The position numbers and the translations under genes were made by a program. Shown here in pieces: positions 9,545 to 19,003 of a stretch of DNA of 64,000 nucleotides. Numbering within the stretch: the stretch's first letter is position 1; the number at the start of each line of letters is the position of its first letter. The DNA is taken from assembly GCF_003970695.1 (NCBI RefSeq), contig NZ_CP034570.1, forward strand, positions 2,294,001 to 2,358,000, read 5' to 3'. The notes under the pieces are model-generated. The model ran no database searches. It had not been told where the DNA came from and was given only the letters and a program-made list of their open reading frames with translations. This DNA comes from Maribacter sp. MJ134. Its GTDB lineage: Bacteria > Bacteroidota > Bacteroidia > Flavobacteriales > Flavobacteriaceae.

Positions 9545-9592
9545 TTTGGCTCTTTGGCTCTTTGGCTCTTTGGCTCTTTGGCTCTTTGGCTC
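9545..9592 (+). repeat. Octamer tandem repeat, six perfect copies of TTTGGCTC
   Basis: Six head-to-tail exact copies of TTTGGCTC. The last base (9592) is also the final base of the TAG stop of the convergent DUF1501 gene (stop on the reverse strand, 9592-9594), so the array lies in its 3' untranslated region. Such perfect octamer arrays change copy number by slippage. Here a change would alter the spacer between the terminator and the DUF1501 stop, not the protein. Confidence 0.95.
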
Positions 9593-10782
9593 TAAATGAA
9601 ATCTAAGATTTCGCCTTTATAATTTAAAATTTCTTTGGTGTCTACCTTCAACCACTTTGAGAGTATTGTGGCGTAAACTGAGCGAAAATCAATAGAATAT
9701 TTAAGATCCTTATTCGTATCCAAATCGTCCAAATTAGGAGCTTCGTTATATAATCCGGGTTTTTTCAGGTTTTTCCCAATAACAAATACATTATTTGCCG
9801 CGCCATGATCCGTTCCGTTGGCGGCATTCTGTTCTACGCGTCTTCCAAATTCCGAAAAAGTTAATATCAAGGTATCCTCTAGATTCCCTTGTTCATCAAT
9901 ATCTTTTACGAAGACTTCCATAGCCTTGCTGTAAACATCCAGTAATCTGGCTTGGGAGTTAATTTGATTGGCATGTGTATCAAAACCTCCCATGGACACA
10001 TAATAAACCTTTGTCTCTAATCCAGAATTAATGAACTCGGCCGTGGTTTTCAATTGTTTCCCAAATGGATTTTGAGGATATTCTATTTTGGCTCTGGCAG
10101 TTTTAGAAGTTTCATAGATGTACTTGGCAGATGATTTTGTTTCAATCATCGTCTTGTACAAATAACCCAAATTGTGCTCACTTAGATGTCTATCCGTCTG
10201 CTGTTTTAGCACTTTATTAAAGTAGGGTGTATTCATATTGTTATGGAGCAACTTTGGATTTTTAGTAGCTATTCCGTTTATTTCCCTTCCTTTGAGCATT
10301 AGGGAGAGGCTATCGTCTATTTCAATTGCAGAAAATGGTTTTTTCCCGTTTTGCTCTATGAAGCGTCCAATCCATCCCGATGTCAAATAATCATTACTAT
10401 CACTGGCCGTATGCCAAATATCCGTTGCCCTAAAATGGGAACGACTGGGGTTAGGGTAGCCAACATTGTTAATAATGGAAAGATAACCCTTATCATATAG
10501 TCGCTGCATTGGTAGAAGACCTGGATGAAACCCCAAAGTATTGTTTATTGGGCGGACCTCAGATGCCTTAATAGCAATTTTAGGCCTGCTCTTATAATAT
10601 ACATCATTCGTGTATGGCACGATGGTGTTCAAACCATCGTTACCACCGGAAAGCTGAACAATTACCAATTTTTTAAAACTACGTTCATTAAGAATAGAAC
10701 CCTCAAAAGCCTTAATAAAGTTAGGCACCATTAAAAGACTAGTGGCCAAACTGCTTTGCTGTATAAAATCTCTTCTTTTCAT
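9592..10782 (-). CDS. DUF1501 family secreted protein
   Basis: A 396-residue protein of the DUF1501 family, related to the alkaline phosphatase/sulfatase fold. The N-terminus has a twin-arginine-like start (MKRRDFIQQSS), implying export. Diagnostic blocks are VQLSGGNDGLNTIVPY near residues 43-58, SRSHFRATDIWHTA, YVSMGGFDTHANQ, LTFSEFGRRVEQN and GTDHGAANNVFV near the C-terminus. The DUF1800 gene begins the unit and ends 10 nt upstream of this start, so the two are cotranscribed. From general knowledge, this pair recurs across Bacteroidetes and Planctomycetes with no settled function. A link to the adjacent PUL is not shown. Confidence 0.9.
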   Translation of the reverse strand: MKRRDFIQQSSLATSLLMVPNFIKAFEGSILNERSFKKLVIVQLSGGNDGLNTIVPYTNDVYYKSRPKIAIKASEVRPINNTLGFHPGLLPMQRLYDKGYLSIINNVGYPNPSRSHFRATDIWHTASDSNDYLTSGWIGRFIEQNGKKPFSAIEIDDSLSLMLKGREINGIATKNPKLLHNNMNTPYFNKVLKQQTDRHLSEHNLGYLYKTMIETKSSAKYIYETSKTARAKIEYPQNPFGKQLKTTAEFINSGLETKVYYVSMGGFDTHANQINSQARLLDVYSKAMEVFVKDIDEQGNLEDTLILTFSEFGRRVEQNAANGTDHGAANNVFVIGKNLKKPGLYNEAPNLDDLDTNKDLKYSIDFRSVYATILSKWLKVDTKEILNYKGEILDFI

Positions 10783-10792
10783 ACTCTTGATT

Positions 10793-12175
10793 TTAACATA
10801 GTTGATATTCTGGCAATGACATTAGCTGCACTAGGTACTCTTTTTTACCCACTACCGCCAAAGAATCCAAAAACGCTTTAGTGTCCTTTTCTATGGGACT
10901 CAAAATTAAAATTTCACGTAATTCTTTATCGGATAGCAACAAGAATTCACGGTTAAAAATAGCCCAGTTCCTAGTAATCTTTATGTATCGATTCGTCTTT
11001 TTTGTTTTCGCATAATAGGCATCAAATGAATCTTCGAATTCTCCTTTTTGATTCACTTGAATCACGGCATTGTTCAAAAGAACGGACGGAAGTTTCATTC
11101 TGAACAACAAGGTATTACTATCTATCCAGTTCTTGTCTTGAAGCCAACCAGCCACATTGGGTGGATTGAATAGTATTTGACCCATTACTTTTTGCAGATA
11201 TAATAGTTGCTTCCTTTTCTCAAAATTCAATGGCACTATTCTTAAGATGCCTACTAAAAGCTCTATGGGAGATTTTATTTTAGCACCAATATTTGCTTCT
11301 GCGTAAAACCAATCGGTCATTAATATATAGTTCATAAGCGACGCCACATCGTAGTCCTTATAAAAGAAGTCCGTTAGTTCGTTAAGCCTTGTTTCATTTA
11401 TTTCCGGATGAATGAAATACCTATAAATTTTACTGCAGATAAAGCGGGCACATTGTTTTTGCTCCAATATAATATCTATGATGTCCTCTCCTTCAAAATT
11501 TCCCGTTTTGCCCATAAATGTCTTAACACCGTAGTCATGTTTCTTTTGACGCAGATAAAAGTCGCCATTGGGTTTAAACGACCACCCCGTAAAAGCGCGC
11601 GCCGCTTCCTTAATGTCCTTTTCCGTATAGTTACCTTCGCCTAGAGTAAAAAGTTCCATTAATTCACGAGCAAAGTTTTCGTTTGGTCTCTCCTTTAGAT
11701 TCTGTCGGTTATTAAGATATTTACTCATAGCTGCCTCCCTGGCTATTGCCTTTACAAAAGTTCTGAAATCTCCTAGTGAGTGTCTTCTCAGGGTGTTATT
11801 ATACCGTTGTACGTGAAAAATATTATTGTCCCTACATACGAAAACATTGGCCCAAAAAAGCGTCATTTTTTCTCTCAAAAGTTGATCGGTCTCTGCGAGT
11901 CTTTCAATCCATAACTGATTGTAAGCTTCGATCTTCTTGCGACTGATCTTTTGAAGCTCCATCCGCTTCTTTTTGTCCATTGCAACCCTGTTTTTTTCAG
12001 AAGTAAGTGCTTCCAAATCGGATAAATCCATTTCAAGGGGCACTATTTTTTCGGACTGTTCCATTATTCTGGCCACTACTTTTCTCCTATCGAAATTCGA
12101 AAACAGTTTAATATCACTGGGCAACGCGCCAAAACCAATTCTACTGTAAACATGCTGTAAATGCTTTGTTTTCAT
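10793..12175 (-). CDS. DUF1800 domain protein
   Basis: A 460-residue DUF1800 protein. The N-terminal segment HVYSRIGFGALPSDI and the core blocks EKMTLFWANVFV, NFARELMELFTLGEGNYTEKD, AARAFTGWSF and FNPPNVAGWLQDKNW are family hallmarks. No convincing signal peptide is visible. It is the first gene of a two-gene unit with the DUF1501 gene 10 nt downstream. It reads away from the sulfatase operon that starts at 12559. Function unknown. Confidence 0.9.
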   Translation of the reverse strand: MKTKHLQHVYSRIGFGALPSDIKLFSNFDRRKVVARIMEQSEKIVPLEMDLSDLEALTSEKNRVAMDKKKRMELQKISRKKIEAYNQLWIERLAETDQLLREKMTLFWANVFVCRDNNIFHVQRYNNTLRRHSLGDFRTFVKAIAREAAMSKYLNNRQNLKERPNENFARELMELFTLGEGNYTEKDIKEAARAFTGWSFKPNGDFYLRQKKHDYGVKTFMGKTGNFEGEDIIDIILEQKQCARFICSKIYRYFIHPEINETRLNELTDFFYKDYDVASLMNYILMTDWFYAEANIGAKIKSPIELLVGILRIVPLNFEKRKQLLYLQKVMGQILFNPPNVAGWLQDKNWIDSNTLLFRMKLPSVLLNNAVIQVNQKGEFEDSFDAYYAKTKKTNRYIKITRNWAIFNREFLLLSDKELREILILSPIEKDTKAFLDSLAVVGKKEYLVQLMSLPEYQLC

Positions 12176-12359
12176 AAGACCATAAGGAGTATAGTGATGT
12201 ATTTAGGACAAGATAAGACATAAATGGTTTAATCTTGGAGAAGCACAAGAGTTGCAAATAAGATTTTATAGTACCAAAAATAAAGTATGGAATCTGCAAA
12301 ATATATGTTATCCGATCTATTATAATTGGCACAGAACTTTGCTTAACCCAAGTTTTCCA

Positions 12360-12404
12360 CCGTACACTACAGGATGCTAATCTTTGAAAACACTGGTATA
12401 CTTG
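12360..12404 (+). promoter_or_regulatory. PUL promoter A: triple pentamer box and -7 box
   Basis: The box at 12360-12376 (CCGTACACTACAGGATG) matches the consensus CAGTACAGTACAGGATG at 14 of 17 bases. Exactly 23 nt after ACAGG comes TATACTTG (12397-12404), one mismatch from the Bacteroidetes -7 consensus TAnnTTTG. It points toward the sulfatase at 12559 and leaves a leader of roughly 150 nt. The rest of the 12176-12558 interval holds no gene I can support. Confidence 0.7.
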
Positions 12405-12558
12405 TTAAGGAATAGGTTGCTTTGTTTTAAATCCTAATAAATTTAGCTTAAACACCTCATCTCCTGTATCTCAAACCAATCATATAGAACCATAATGCAT
12501 TATTAGACCTTCATTTTTTAAAAGGATTATAAAAAAGCTTATTATATACCACACTACA

Positions 12559-13905
12559 ATGAAAACACTTTTCAAATCGACCTTTATAGCATTTACACTA
12601 CTCTTCTGTTTCTCCTGCAAGCAAACAAGGCCCGAACGCTCAGAGGAACCGAACACAGAGAAACCACCGAACATTGTTTTTATCTTATCGGACGATCAAG
12701 CATGGACCGATTATGGTTTTATGGGGCATGAACATATTCAGACCCCAAATCTAGATAAGCTAGCTAACGAAAGTTTAACTTTTACAAGAGGATATGTCCC
12801 CACCTCCTTATGTGCTCCATCCCTAGCCTCTATAATAACTGGGGTATATCCAAGAAAACATGGCGTATTGGGTAATGATAGGGTGCTACCAGATAACGTA
12901 AGAGATAAGGGTGGGGAAAATGATTGGCGAAAAACGTGGAGGCCAAAAAATTACGCTACTGTCATTGACAATTTCGACAAGCTAAAAACAACACTTCCCA
13001 AATTATTAAAGGAAAAAGGATATCTATCGTTCCAGACCGGTAAATGGTGGTTGGGTAATTACAAAAATGGAGGTTTTGACTCTGGTATGACCCACGGTGA
13101 TCCGGAACGTGGCGGTAGGCATGGCGATTATGGATTAGAAATCGGTCGCGAGGGAATGGATACCCTATACAGCTACATAGACGTGGCCATGGAAAAAGAG
13201 AAGCCCTTCTTCATGTGGTACGCGCCATTTTTACCGCATTCACCCCATAATCCACCAGATAGTCTTTTACAAAAATACCTACCTAAGGCACCTACCGAAT
13301 ATGTTGCAAAATACTGGGCCATGTGCGAATGGTTTGATATCACTTGCGGCCAATTGATGGATTATATAGAGGATAAAGGCGAAACAGAAAATACCCTGTT
13401 TGTTTATGTCTGTGATAATGGTTGGGTACAAAACGAAACGAATGCTACCTACAACAAAATATCCAAGCGATCTCCTTACGATTATGGTCTTAGAACACCA
13501 ATAATGTACAAGTGGAAAGGAAAAATCACACCGGTTATGGATACCCTTTCCCTTACCAGTAGCTTGGATATGGTGCCAACCGTATTGAGTTTATTGGATA
13601 TGGAGTTACCCGAGGAATTGGACGGCATCAATATTTTGGATAAAAATGCACGAACAGAAAGGGATGCCCTTTTCGGAGAAATATATGCCCACGATTTTAA
13701 TACCATAGACGAAAGCCTGTTTTACAGAATGGCGATGACCCATCCGTTCAAACTGATTCTGCCGGATGAAACCAATAAACCCAACGAAAAGGCTCAACTG
13801 TTCAACATCTATGAGGATCCTTACGAACAAAACGATATTTCCGAAGAGTACCCCGAAATCGTAGAGACACTAAGACAAAAAATAGAGGCCTCTTGGGTAA
13901 AATAA
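12559..13905 (+). CDS. S1-type sulfatase-like lipoprotein with atypical active-site signature
   Basis: A 448-residue member of the formylglycine sulfatase family, with a lipoprotein signal (Cys20, LFCFSCK) placing it on an outer or periplasmic membrane face. Metal-binding Asp residues are in IVFILSDDQAWTD (45-46), and CDNGW supplies the later metal ligands. The signature reads CAPSLASIITG (Cys85 onward): the Arg of the CxPxR motif recognised by the formylglycine-generating enzyme is replaced by Leu89. Either maturation tolerates this, or the protein is a non-canonical or inactive member. First gene after promoter A; the next sulfatase follows 21 nt later. Confidence 0.85.
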   Translation: MKTLFKSTFIAFTLLFCFSCKQTRPERSEEPNTEKPPNIVFILSDDQAWTDYGFMGHEHIQTPNLDKLANESLTFTRGYVPTSLCAPSLASIITGVYPRKHGVLGNDRVLPDNVRDKGGENDWRKTWRPKNYATVIDNFDKLKTTLPKLLKEKGYLSFQTGKWWLGNYKNGGFDSGMTHGDPERGGRHGDYGLEIGREGMDTLYSYIDVAMEKEKPFFMWYAPFLPHSPHNPPDSLLQKYLPKAPTEYVAKYWAMCEWFDITCGQLMDYIEDKGETENTLFVYVCDNGWVQNETNATYNKISKRSPYDYGLRTPIMYKWKGKITPVMDTLSLTSSLDMVPTVLSLLDMELPEELDGINILDKNARTERDALFGEIYAHDFNTIDESLFYRMAMTHPFKLILPDETNKPNEKAQLFNIYEDPYEQNDISEEYPEIVETLRQKIEASWVK

Positions 13906-13926
13906 TTTTGAGTTAAGAGGAAAGTT

Positions 13927-15441
13927 ATGAAATTTAAAGCACTTCTTTTGTTAGGATGTATTGCCATTCTTTCTTTGGGCTGCAAAGAACATGGCCAGGA
14001 AAAAGAGAAATCTGCAAAACGCCCCCCAAATATCCTTTTCATTGCCGTAGACGACCTGAACACCATGTTGGGAAGTTTCGATGGACCGGCAAGAACACCA
14101 AACATAGATCGGTTAGCTGCGATGGGAGTCTCCTTTACGGATGCACATTGCCAAGCCCCATTATGTGGTCCGTCAAGAGCATCTGTGATGACCGGTTTAC
14201 GACCATCTACCACAGGGATATACGGCATGATACCCGATGATAAAATACGTTCGGAAAATCCAGCAACCAAGGACATTATTATGCTGCCGGAATACTTTAA
14301 ACAGCATGGTTACCATACTATGGGAATCGGGAAATTATTCCACATCCATTCCCCAGAAGATATGTTCGATGACTCTGGAGGACGTGTTAAAGGGTTTGGT
14401 CCCCTACCTAAAGAGCGCTTTGTTTGGGATGGTTTTGGAACATCGGACAGAAAAAAATATGGTAAAACAAGCACCGACTGGGGCGCTTTCCCAGAGAACG
14501 ATTCGCTAATGCCCGACCATAAATCTGTTAATTGGGCCATGGAACGTTTAAACCGAAAACAGGATAAACCTTTTTTTATGGGCGTTGGTTTTTTACGCGT
14601 TCATGTACCGCTATATGTACCTCAAAAGTGGTTTGACCTTTATCCTTTGGATAGTATTAAAACTATGCCATATAGACCTGACGATTTAGATGATGTTCCT
14701 GTCGTAGCAAAAATGATAAACGACTTACCAATGATGCCCTCAACGGATTGGGCCATTGAAAGTGGCGAATGGCCAAAAATCATTCAAGCGTATCTTGCAT
14801 GCATTAGTTTTGTAGATTATGAAATTGGGCGTCTCTTAGATACTTTAGAAAAGAGCGAATATGCAGATAATACCATAATCGTATTGTGGTCAGACCATGG
14901 TTATCGTTTAGGCGAAAAAAGCACTTTTGCCAAGCATGCACTTTGGAATGTAGCCACAAAGGTCCCACTCATATTCGCCGCTCCTCAACTACCAAAGGGC
15001 AAAAAAATTGACCGTCCAGCTGAATTGCTTTCCGTATATCCAACGCTCTTGGAATTGGCCGATCTACCTGCTTATGATCGTAACGAAGGTAAAAGTTTAG
15101 TCCCTACCATGTTAGGAAATGACGAGAAACCCTCATTTGCTATTACAACTTTTGGAATGAACAATCATACTATAAAATCGGAACGCTATAGATACATACG
15201 TTATGAGGACGGTAAAGAGGAATTGTATGATCATAAAAATGATCCTAATGAACATACCAATCTGGCAGGACAACAGCAATACAATCAGGAAATTGATAGG
15301 TTAAAATCGCTGTTACCTAAAGGGAACGCTATTTGGGACCAAAATTCCTCTTACACCTTTCAACCTTACTTTGTTGAACAGAAAGCTCGCGTTAACGGTC
15401 TAAGCAAAGAGACTAGGAAACCTACAGAGGCAGATAAATGA
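13927..15441 (+). CDS. Sulfatase, iduronate-2-sulfatase-like lipoprotein
   Basis: A 504-residue S1 sulfatase with a lipobox (LSLGC, Cys19). The metal-site block [10 protein letters not shown] (about 36-45) and the signature CGPSRASVMTG (catalytic Cys80, Arg84) are intact. SDHGYRLGEKSTFAKHALWN is typical of the iduronate-2-sulfatase-like branch. It should hydrolyse sulfate esters from polysaccharide fragments once Cys80 is converted to formylglycine. Second gene of the promoter A unit. The sulfate position cleaved cannot be read from sequence. Confidence 0.92.
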   Translation: MKFKALLLLGCIAILSLGCKEHGQEKEKSAKRPPNILFIAVDDLNTMLGSFDGPARTPNIDRLAAMGVSFTDAHCQAPLCGPSRASVMTGLRPSTTGIYGMIPDDKIRSENPATKDIIMLPEYFKQHGYHTMGIGKLFHIHSPEDMFDDSGGRVKGFGPLPKERFVWDGFGTSDRKKYGKTSTDWGAFPENDSLMPDHKSVNWAMERLNRKQDKPFFMGVGFLRVHVPLYVPQKWFDLYPLDSIKTMPYRPDDLDDVPVVAKMINDLPMMPSTDWAIESGEWPKIIQAYLACISFVDYEIGRLLDTLEKSEYADNTIIVLWSDHGYRLGEKSTFAKHALWNVATKVPLIFAAPQLPKGKKIDRPAELLSVYPTLLELADLPAYDRNEGKSLVPTMLGNDEKPSFAITTFGMNNHTIKSERYRYIRYEDGKEELYDHKNDPNEHTNLAGQQQYNQEIDRLKSLLPKGNAIWDQNSSYTFQPYFVEQKARVNGLSKETRKPTEADK

Positions 15442-15852
15442 AAAAACCAGTCAAAAAACCGTAGATCTAAGCTTAAGATACGCTGGCACGGGTATAATCA
15501 TTTGCTTCTGATAAGTCCTTGTAAGCGTTAAGACCTTTTCAAAAAATAACCTCTGGACGGGCACACAAGGCATTTGATGAATAGTCAACATTTATTTGGA
15601 CGCAAGTGTCGGCGCACTATAAATCTCAATTATCAATTAAGATTTCAAATAAAACAGTGCTAAATAGGCTAAAATTCTATTCAACTAGAGCGCTATTCAC
15701 GGAAACACTATTGCCTATCTCCTCAGTAAATTCCTAAAAAAATAACTATCTGAAAAATTTTTATAGCAATTTTTAATTAATTCTTAATAAAGCAGCAATC
15801 CCAATGAATACAGACGATAACAAGAATTTTTGTTCCAAAATAAGATACCCTA
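15442..15852. other. Gene-free AT-rich interval before susC
   Basis: No convincing reading frame, RNA gene or terminator seen in this stretch between the sulfatase pair and the susC promoter. Stop codons are frequent in all frames. Confidence 0.6.
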
Positions 15853-15897
15853 CAGTACAGTACAGGATGACCTAAAAAAACCTTAACGATAATTTAA
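15853..15897 (+). promoter_or_regulatory. PUL promoter B (susC): perfect triple pentamer box
   Basis: The box CAGTACAGTACAGGATG (15853-15869) is the perfect form: CAGTA, CAGTA, CAGGA head to tail. After 23 nt comes TAATTTAA (15890-15897) at the -7 position. Transcription would start near 15904, about 36 nt before the susC ATG. Confidence 0.78.
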
Positions 15898-15939
15898 CAA
15901 CGTTTAAAAGAATTTACAACTGTATGAAACAACAACCTT

Positions 15940-18900
15940 ATGGAAAAAATTAAACTAAAATCAAACAAACTAAAATCTAGGGTATGTACTTTACTATTTA
16001 CCCTTGGATGCTTAACGGCCTGGTCACAACAGACGGTGACTGGCACAGTATCCGATGAAGATGGCCCATTGCCGGGAGCATCTGTGGTCGTAAAAGGAAC
16101 CACTACTGGCGTCAGCACAGATTTTGATGGTAATTTCACTATTGAAGCGAACACCGATGATACGCTCATGTTCTCTTATATAGGGTATGCCGGTCAAGAA
16201 ATTCGGGTAGGAAACCAAAGTACAATCAACGTAATTCTAGCGGCAGACAACAAACTCGATGAAGTTGTAGTAATTGGTTATGGTACCTCAACTAAAAAAG
16301 ACCTTACAGGATCTGTATCATCCGTAAGTTCCGAAGAAATCACACAGATACCCGCTTCAAGGGTTGACCAAGTTTTACAAGGTAGGGCCGCAGGGGTTCA
16401 GGTTACCCAAGCAAGTGGTGCGCCCGGTGCGGGGACGACTATACGTGTAAGGGGTGGTAACTCTATTACCGGTAGTAACGAACCTCTTTTCGTTATTGAT
16501 GGGATTGTAGTTGGGACCAATTTTAACTTGAACAATATCAACCCCAGCGATATTCAGTCCCTTGAAATTTTAAAGGATGCCTCTTCTATTGCCATATATG
16601 GTTCTAGAGGTGCAAATGGGGTGGTTTTGGTTACGACCAAAAGTGGTCGTGGTACAGGAACCGGTAAACCTGAAGTGAGTGTTAATTTATTCACCAGTAT
16701 GCAAATGTTGCCTGAACTTCCAGATATATTAACTCGCGAGGAACAAATTGCTTTTACTAATGAACATAATACTTTTAGAGGCGTGGCGATACCATTTCCA
16801 GATGATCCATCTACCTACCCTGATAATGATTGGGTTGATTTAACGACGGGCCCCGCTCCAATTTATAATGCGGACGTATCCATTTCAGGATCATCAGAAA
16901 ATGTGAACTATTACAACTCTATCAATTACTTTAATCAAGAAGGTATTGTAAATAGTACGGGTATCGAAAAATTTATTTTCAGATCCAATTTAGATATTAA
17001 TCTAAGTGATAAATTAAAAGCAGGTTTCCGTATCAATTATTCAAGACTAAAAAATAATAATGGCCTTACCTCCTTTGGCGGGAATTTGTTCGGAACTTTA
17101 CGTACACAACCGGCATTTAATGAGGACGGCACTTTTAATGGGTTTAATGATGTCGTTGGTTCTCCATTCAACAACCCGCTTGCAAATTTTGAATTGAATA
17201 CCAATGAAACCTTTACCAATAACTTATTGGGCACGGCGTATTTAGAATACAAACCAGCACCCGGTTGGATCATTCGTTCAACGTTCAGTCCAGAATTCAA
17301 TAATGTTAAACGAAACAGATTCAATTCTAGCCAATTACCGGGCAACCTTGCCGTAGGTATAACAGATGGCGGCAATGCAAGCGTTAGAACTGTAGCTAGT
17401 GTGGGTTGGAACAATGAAAACACCATACAGTACAATACCCAATTGGGAGAAAATCACAGCTTAACCGTTCTTGGAGGTGCTTCTTTCCAAAAAGTAGAAA
17501 CAGAGATTACAGAGGCGGAAGCGGCAGGTATCACCAGTGATGCCACAGGCTTTAATAACTTAGGTAATTCAGACCCAATAAGATCGGTCGTAACTAGTGA
17601 TTATAACGGATTTCAAATTGCCTCTTTTTTTGGAAGGATAAACTATGACTACAAAGACAAATACCTGCTGACCTTAGTAGGAAGAACAGATGGTAGTTCT
17701 GTTTTTGCCCCAGGTAACAAGTATAATTTTTATCCCTCTGTGGCAGCGGCCTGGAACATCAATGAAGAGGAGTTCATGCAGAATCAGAGCTTATTCAGTA
17801 ATTTAAAATTAAGGGCTAGTTGGGGTAAATCTGGTAACCAAGCAATAGGACCATATAGAACATTGGGTGTTCTAACCGAAGCGAACACGACACTTAACGG
17901 TGCCGAGGTACCAGGTTTAACCTTGGGTAGGCCTTCCAACCCTAATCTACAATGGGAAACCACCACTTCATTGGATATCGCTTTGGAAGCATCACTATTT
18001 GGCGGTAGGATATTTACCGAATTCAACTACTACCAAAAGGAGACCAACGACCTACTATTGGATGTGACCATACCAAGACAAACCGGTTTTACAAGCCAAT
18101 TGCAAAATGTTGGCGCACTTGAAAATAGAGGATGGGAATTGTTGATTAATTCAACCAATATATCCAACGATAACTTCAATTGGAATAGCACCGTAACCTT
18201 GGCTAGAAATAAGAATGAAATTTTAGATCTTGGGGGCCAAGATTTTATTGATCTTGTCGTGGATCCTATTATAGGTTCGGGTAATACGCGATTAATTGTT
18301 GGTGAATCGGTTCCTGTTTTCACGGGAGTAAATTATTTAGGTACTTGGAAAAGTCAAGAGGAAATTGATGCCTCAGGTTTAACATCACAAGTTGTCGGTG
18401 GGTCAAGATTCGAAGATTTGAATGGCGATGGTATTATATCGACAGAAGACAATGTGGTTTTGGGAAGTCCTTTCCCGGATTTAATTTTCGGTTTCGAAAA
18501 CTCATTTTCATATAAGAATGTTGATTTTTCCTTTTTCTTTCAAGGTACCACAGGCAATGAGGTATTTAACTTAAGAATGCGAAATCACTATTTTAATCGT
18601 GCCGAAACAGTAAAATTTGGAGATTTACGGGATCGTTGGACGCCGGATAACCCTACCTCAAATATTCCTAGGGCAGGAAGTGATTCTGTAACCAATACGC
18701 CTATTAATTCGGAGTATGTAGAAGATGGTTCGCACATTCGTCTTAAAGCGGTACGTTTGGCCTATAATTTCCCTACCGATAAAATGGGCTTGGATGGAGT
18801 GAAAAATGCAACTATATACTTAAACGGTAGCAACTTATTATTGTTCTCCAAAACTCGTTTGATCGAACCTGAAGCCAATAATTTTAACGAAGGTAATAAC

Positions 18901-18987
18901 CAATTTGGCAATATAGCACTTGGATTTTTAGATGCGAATTATCCTAATCCTCGGATTATTACACTTGGTCTTAATGTAACTTTCTAA
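15940..18987 (+). CDS. SusC/RagA-type TonB-dependent outer-membrane transporter
   Basis: A 1015-residue TonB-linked glycan importer. After the signal peptide (ending TAWSQ, about residue 30) comes the carboxypeptidase-regulatory-like domain (about 33-110, GTVSDEDGPLPGASVVVKGT). Then come the TonB-box-like LDEVVVIGYGT, the plug (about 125-235, with FVIDGIVVG and IAIYGSRGANGVVLVTTKSG) and a 22-strand barrel ending GLNVTF. It is the only SusC in the window. susD follows after 16 nt. Promoter B lies directly upstream. It should import oligosaccharides released by the surface enzymes of this PUL. Confidence 0.97.
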   Translation: MEKIKLKSNKLKSRVCTLLFTLGCLTAWSQQTVTGTVSDEDGPLPGASVVVKGTTTGVSTDFDGNFTIEANTDDTLMFSYIGYAGQEIRVGNQSTINVILAADNKLDEVVVIGYGTSTKKDLTGSVSSVSSEEITQIPASRVDQVLQGRAAGVQVTQASGAPGAGTTIRVRGGNSITGSNEPLFVIDGIVVGTNFNLNNINPSDIQSLEILKDASSIAIYGSRGANGVVLVTTKSGRGTGTGKPEVSVNLFTSMQMLPELPDILTREEQIAFTNEHNTFRGVAIPFPDDPSTYPDNDWVDLTTGPAPIYNADVSISGSSENVNYYNSINYFNQEGIVNSTGIEKFIFRSNLDINLSDKLKAGFRINYSRLKNNNGLTSFGGNLFGTLRTQPAFNEDGTFNGFNDVVGSPFNNPLANFELNTNETFTNNLLGTAYLEYKPAPGWIIRSTFSPEFNNVKRNRFNSSQLPGNLAVGITDGGNASVRTVASVGWNNENTIQYNTQLGENHSLTVLGGASFQKVETEITEAEAAGITSDATGFNNLGNSDPIRSVVTSDYNGFQIASFFGRINYDYKDKYLLTLVGRTDGSSVFAPGNKYNFYPSVAAAWNINEEEFMQNQSLFSNLKLRASWGKSGNQAIGPYRTLGVLTEANTTLNGAEVPGLTLGRPSNPNLQWETTTSLDIALEASLFGGRIFTEFNYYQKETNDLLLDVTIPRQTGFTSQLQNVGALENRGWELLINSTNISNDNFNWNSTVTLARNKNEILDLGGQDFIDLVVDPIIGSGNTRLIVGESVPVFTGVNYLGTWKSQEEIDASGLTSQVVGGSRFEDLNGDGIISTEDNVVLGSPFPDLIFGFENSFSYKNVDFSFFFQGTTGNEVFNLRMRNHYFNRAETVKFGDLRDRWTPDNPTSNIPRAGSDSVTNTPINSEYVEDGSHIRLKAVRLAYNFPTDKMGLDGVKNATIYLNGSNLLLFSKTRLIEPEANNFNEGNNQFGNIALGFLDANYPNPRIITLGLNVTF

Positions 18988-19003
18988 AAAAAAAGAATTA
19001 GAT

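Noticed and set aside
13821-14276. 151-codon reverse-strand frame across two sulfatase genes
   Set aside because: Overlaps two well-supported sulfatase genes and shows no domain.
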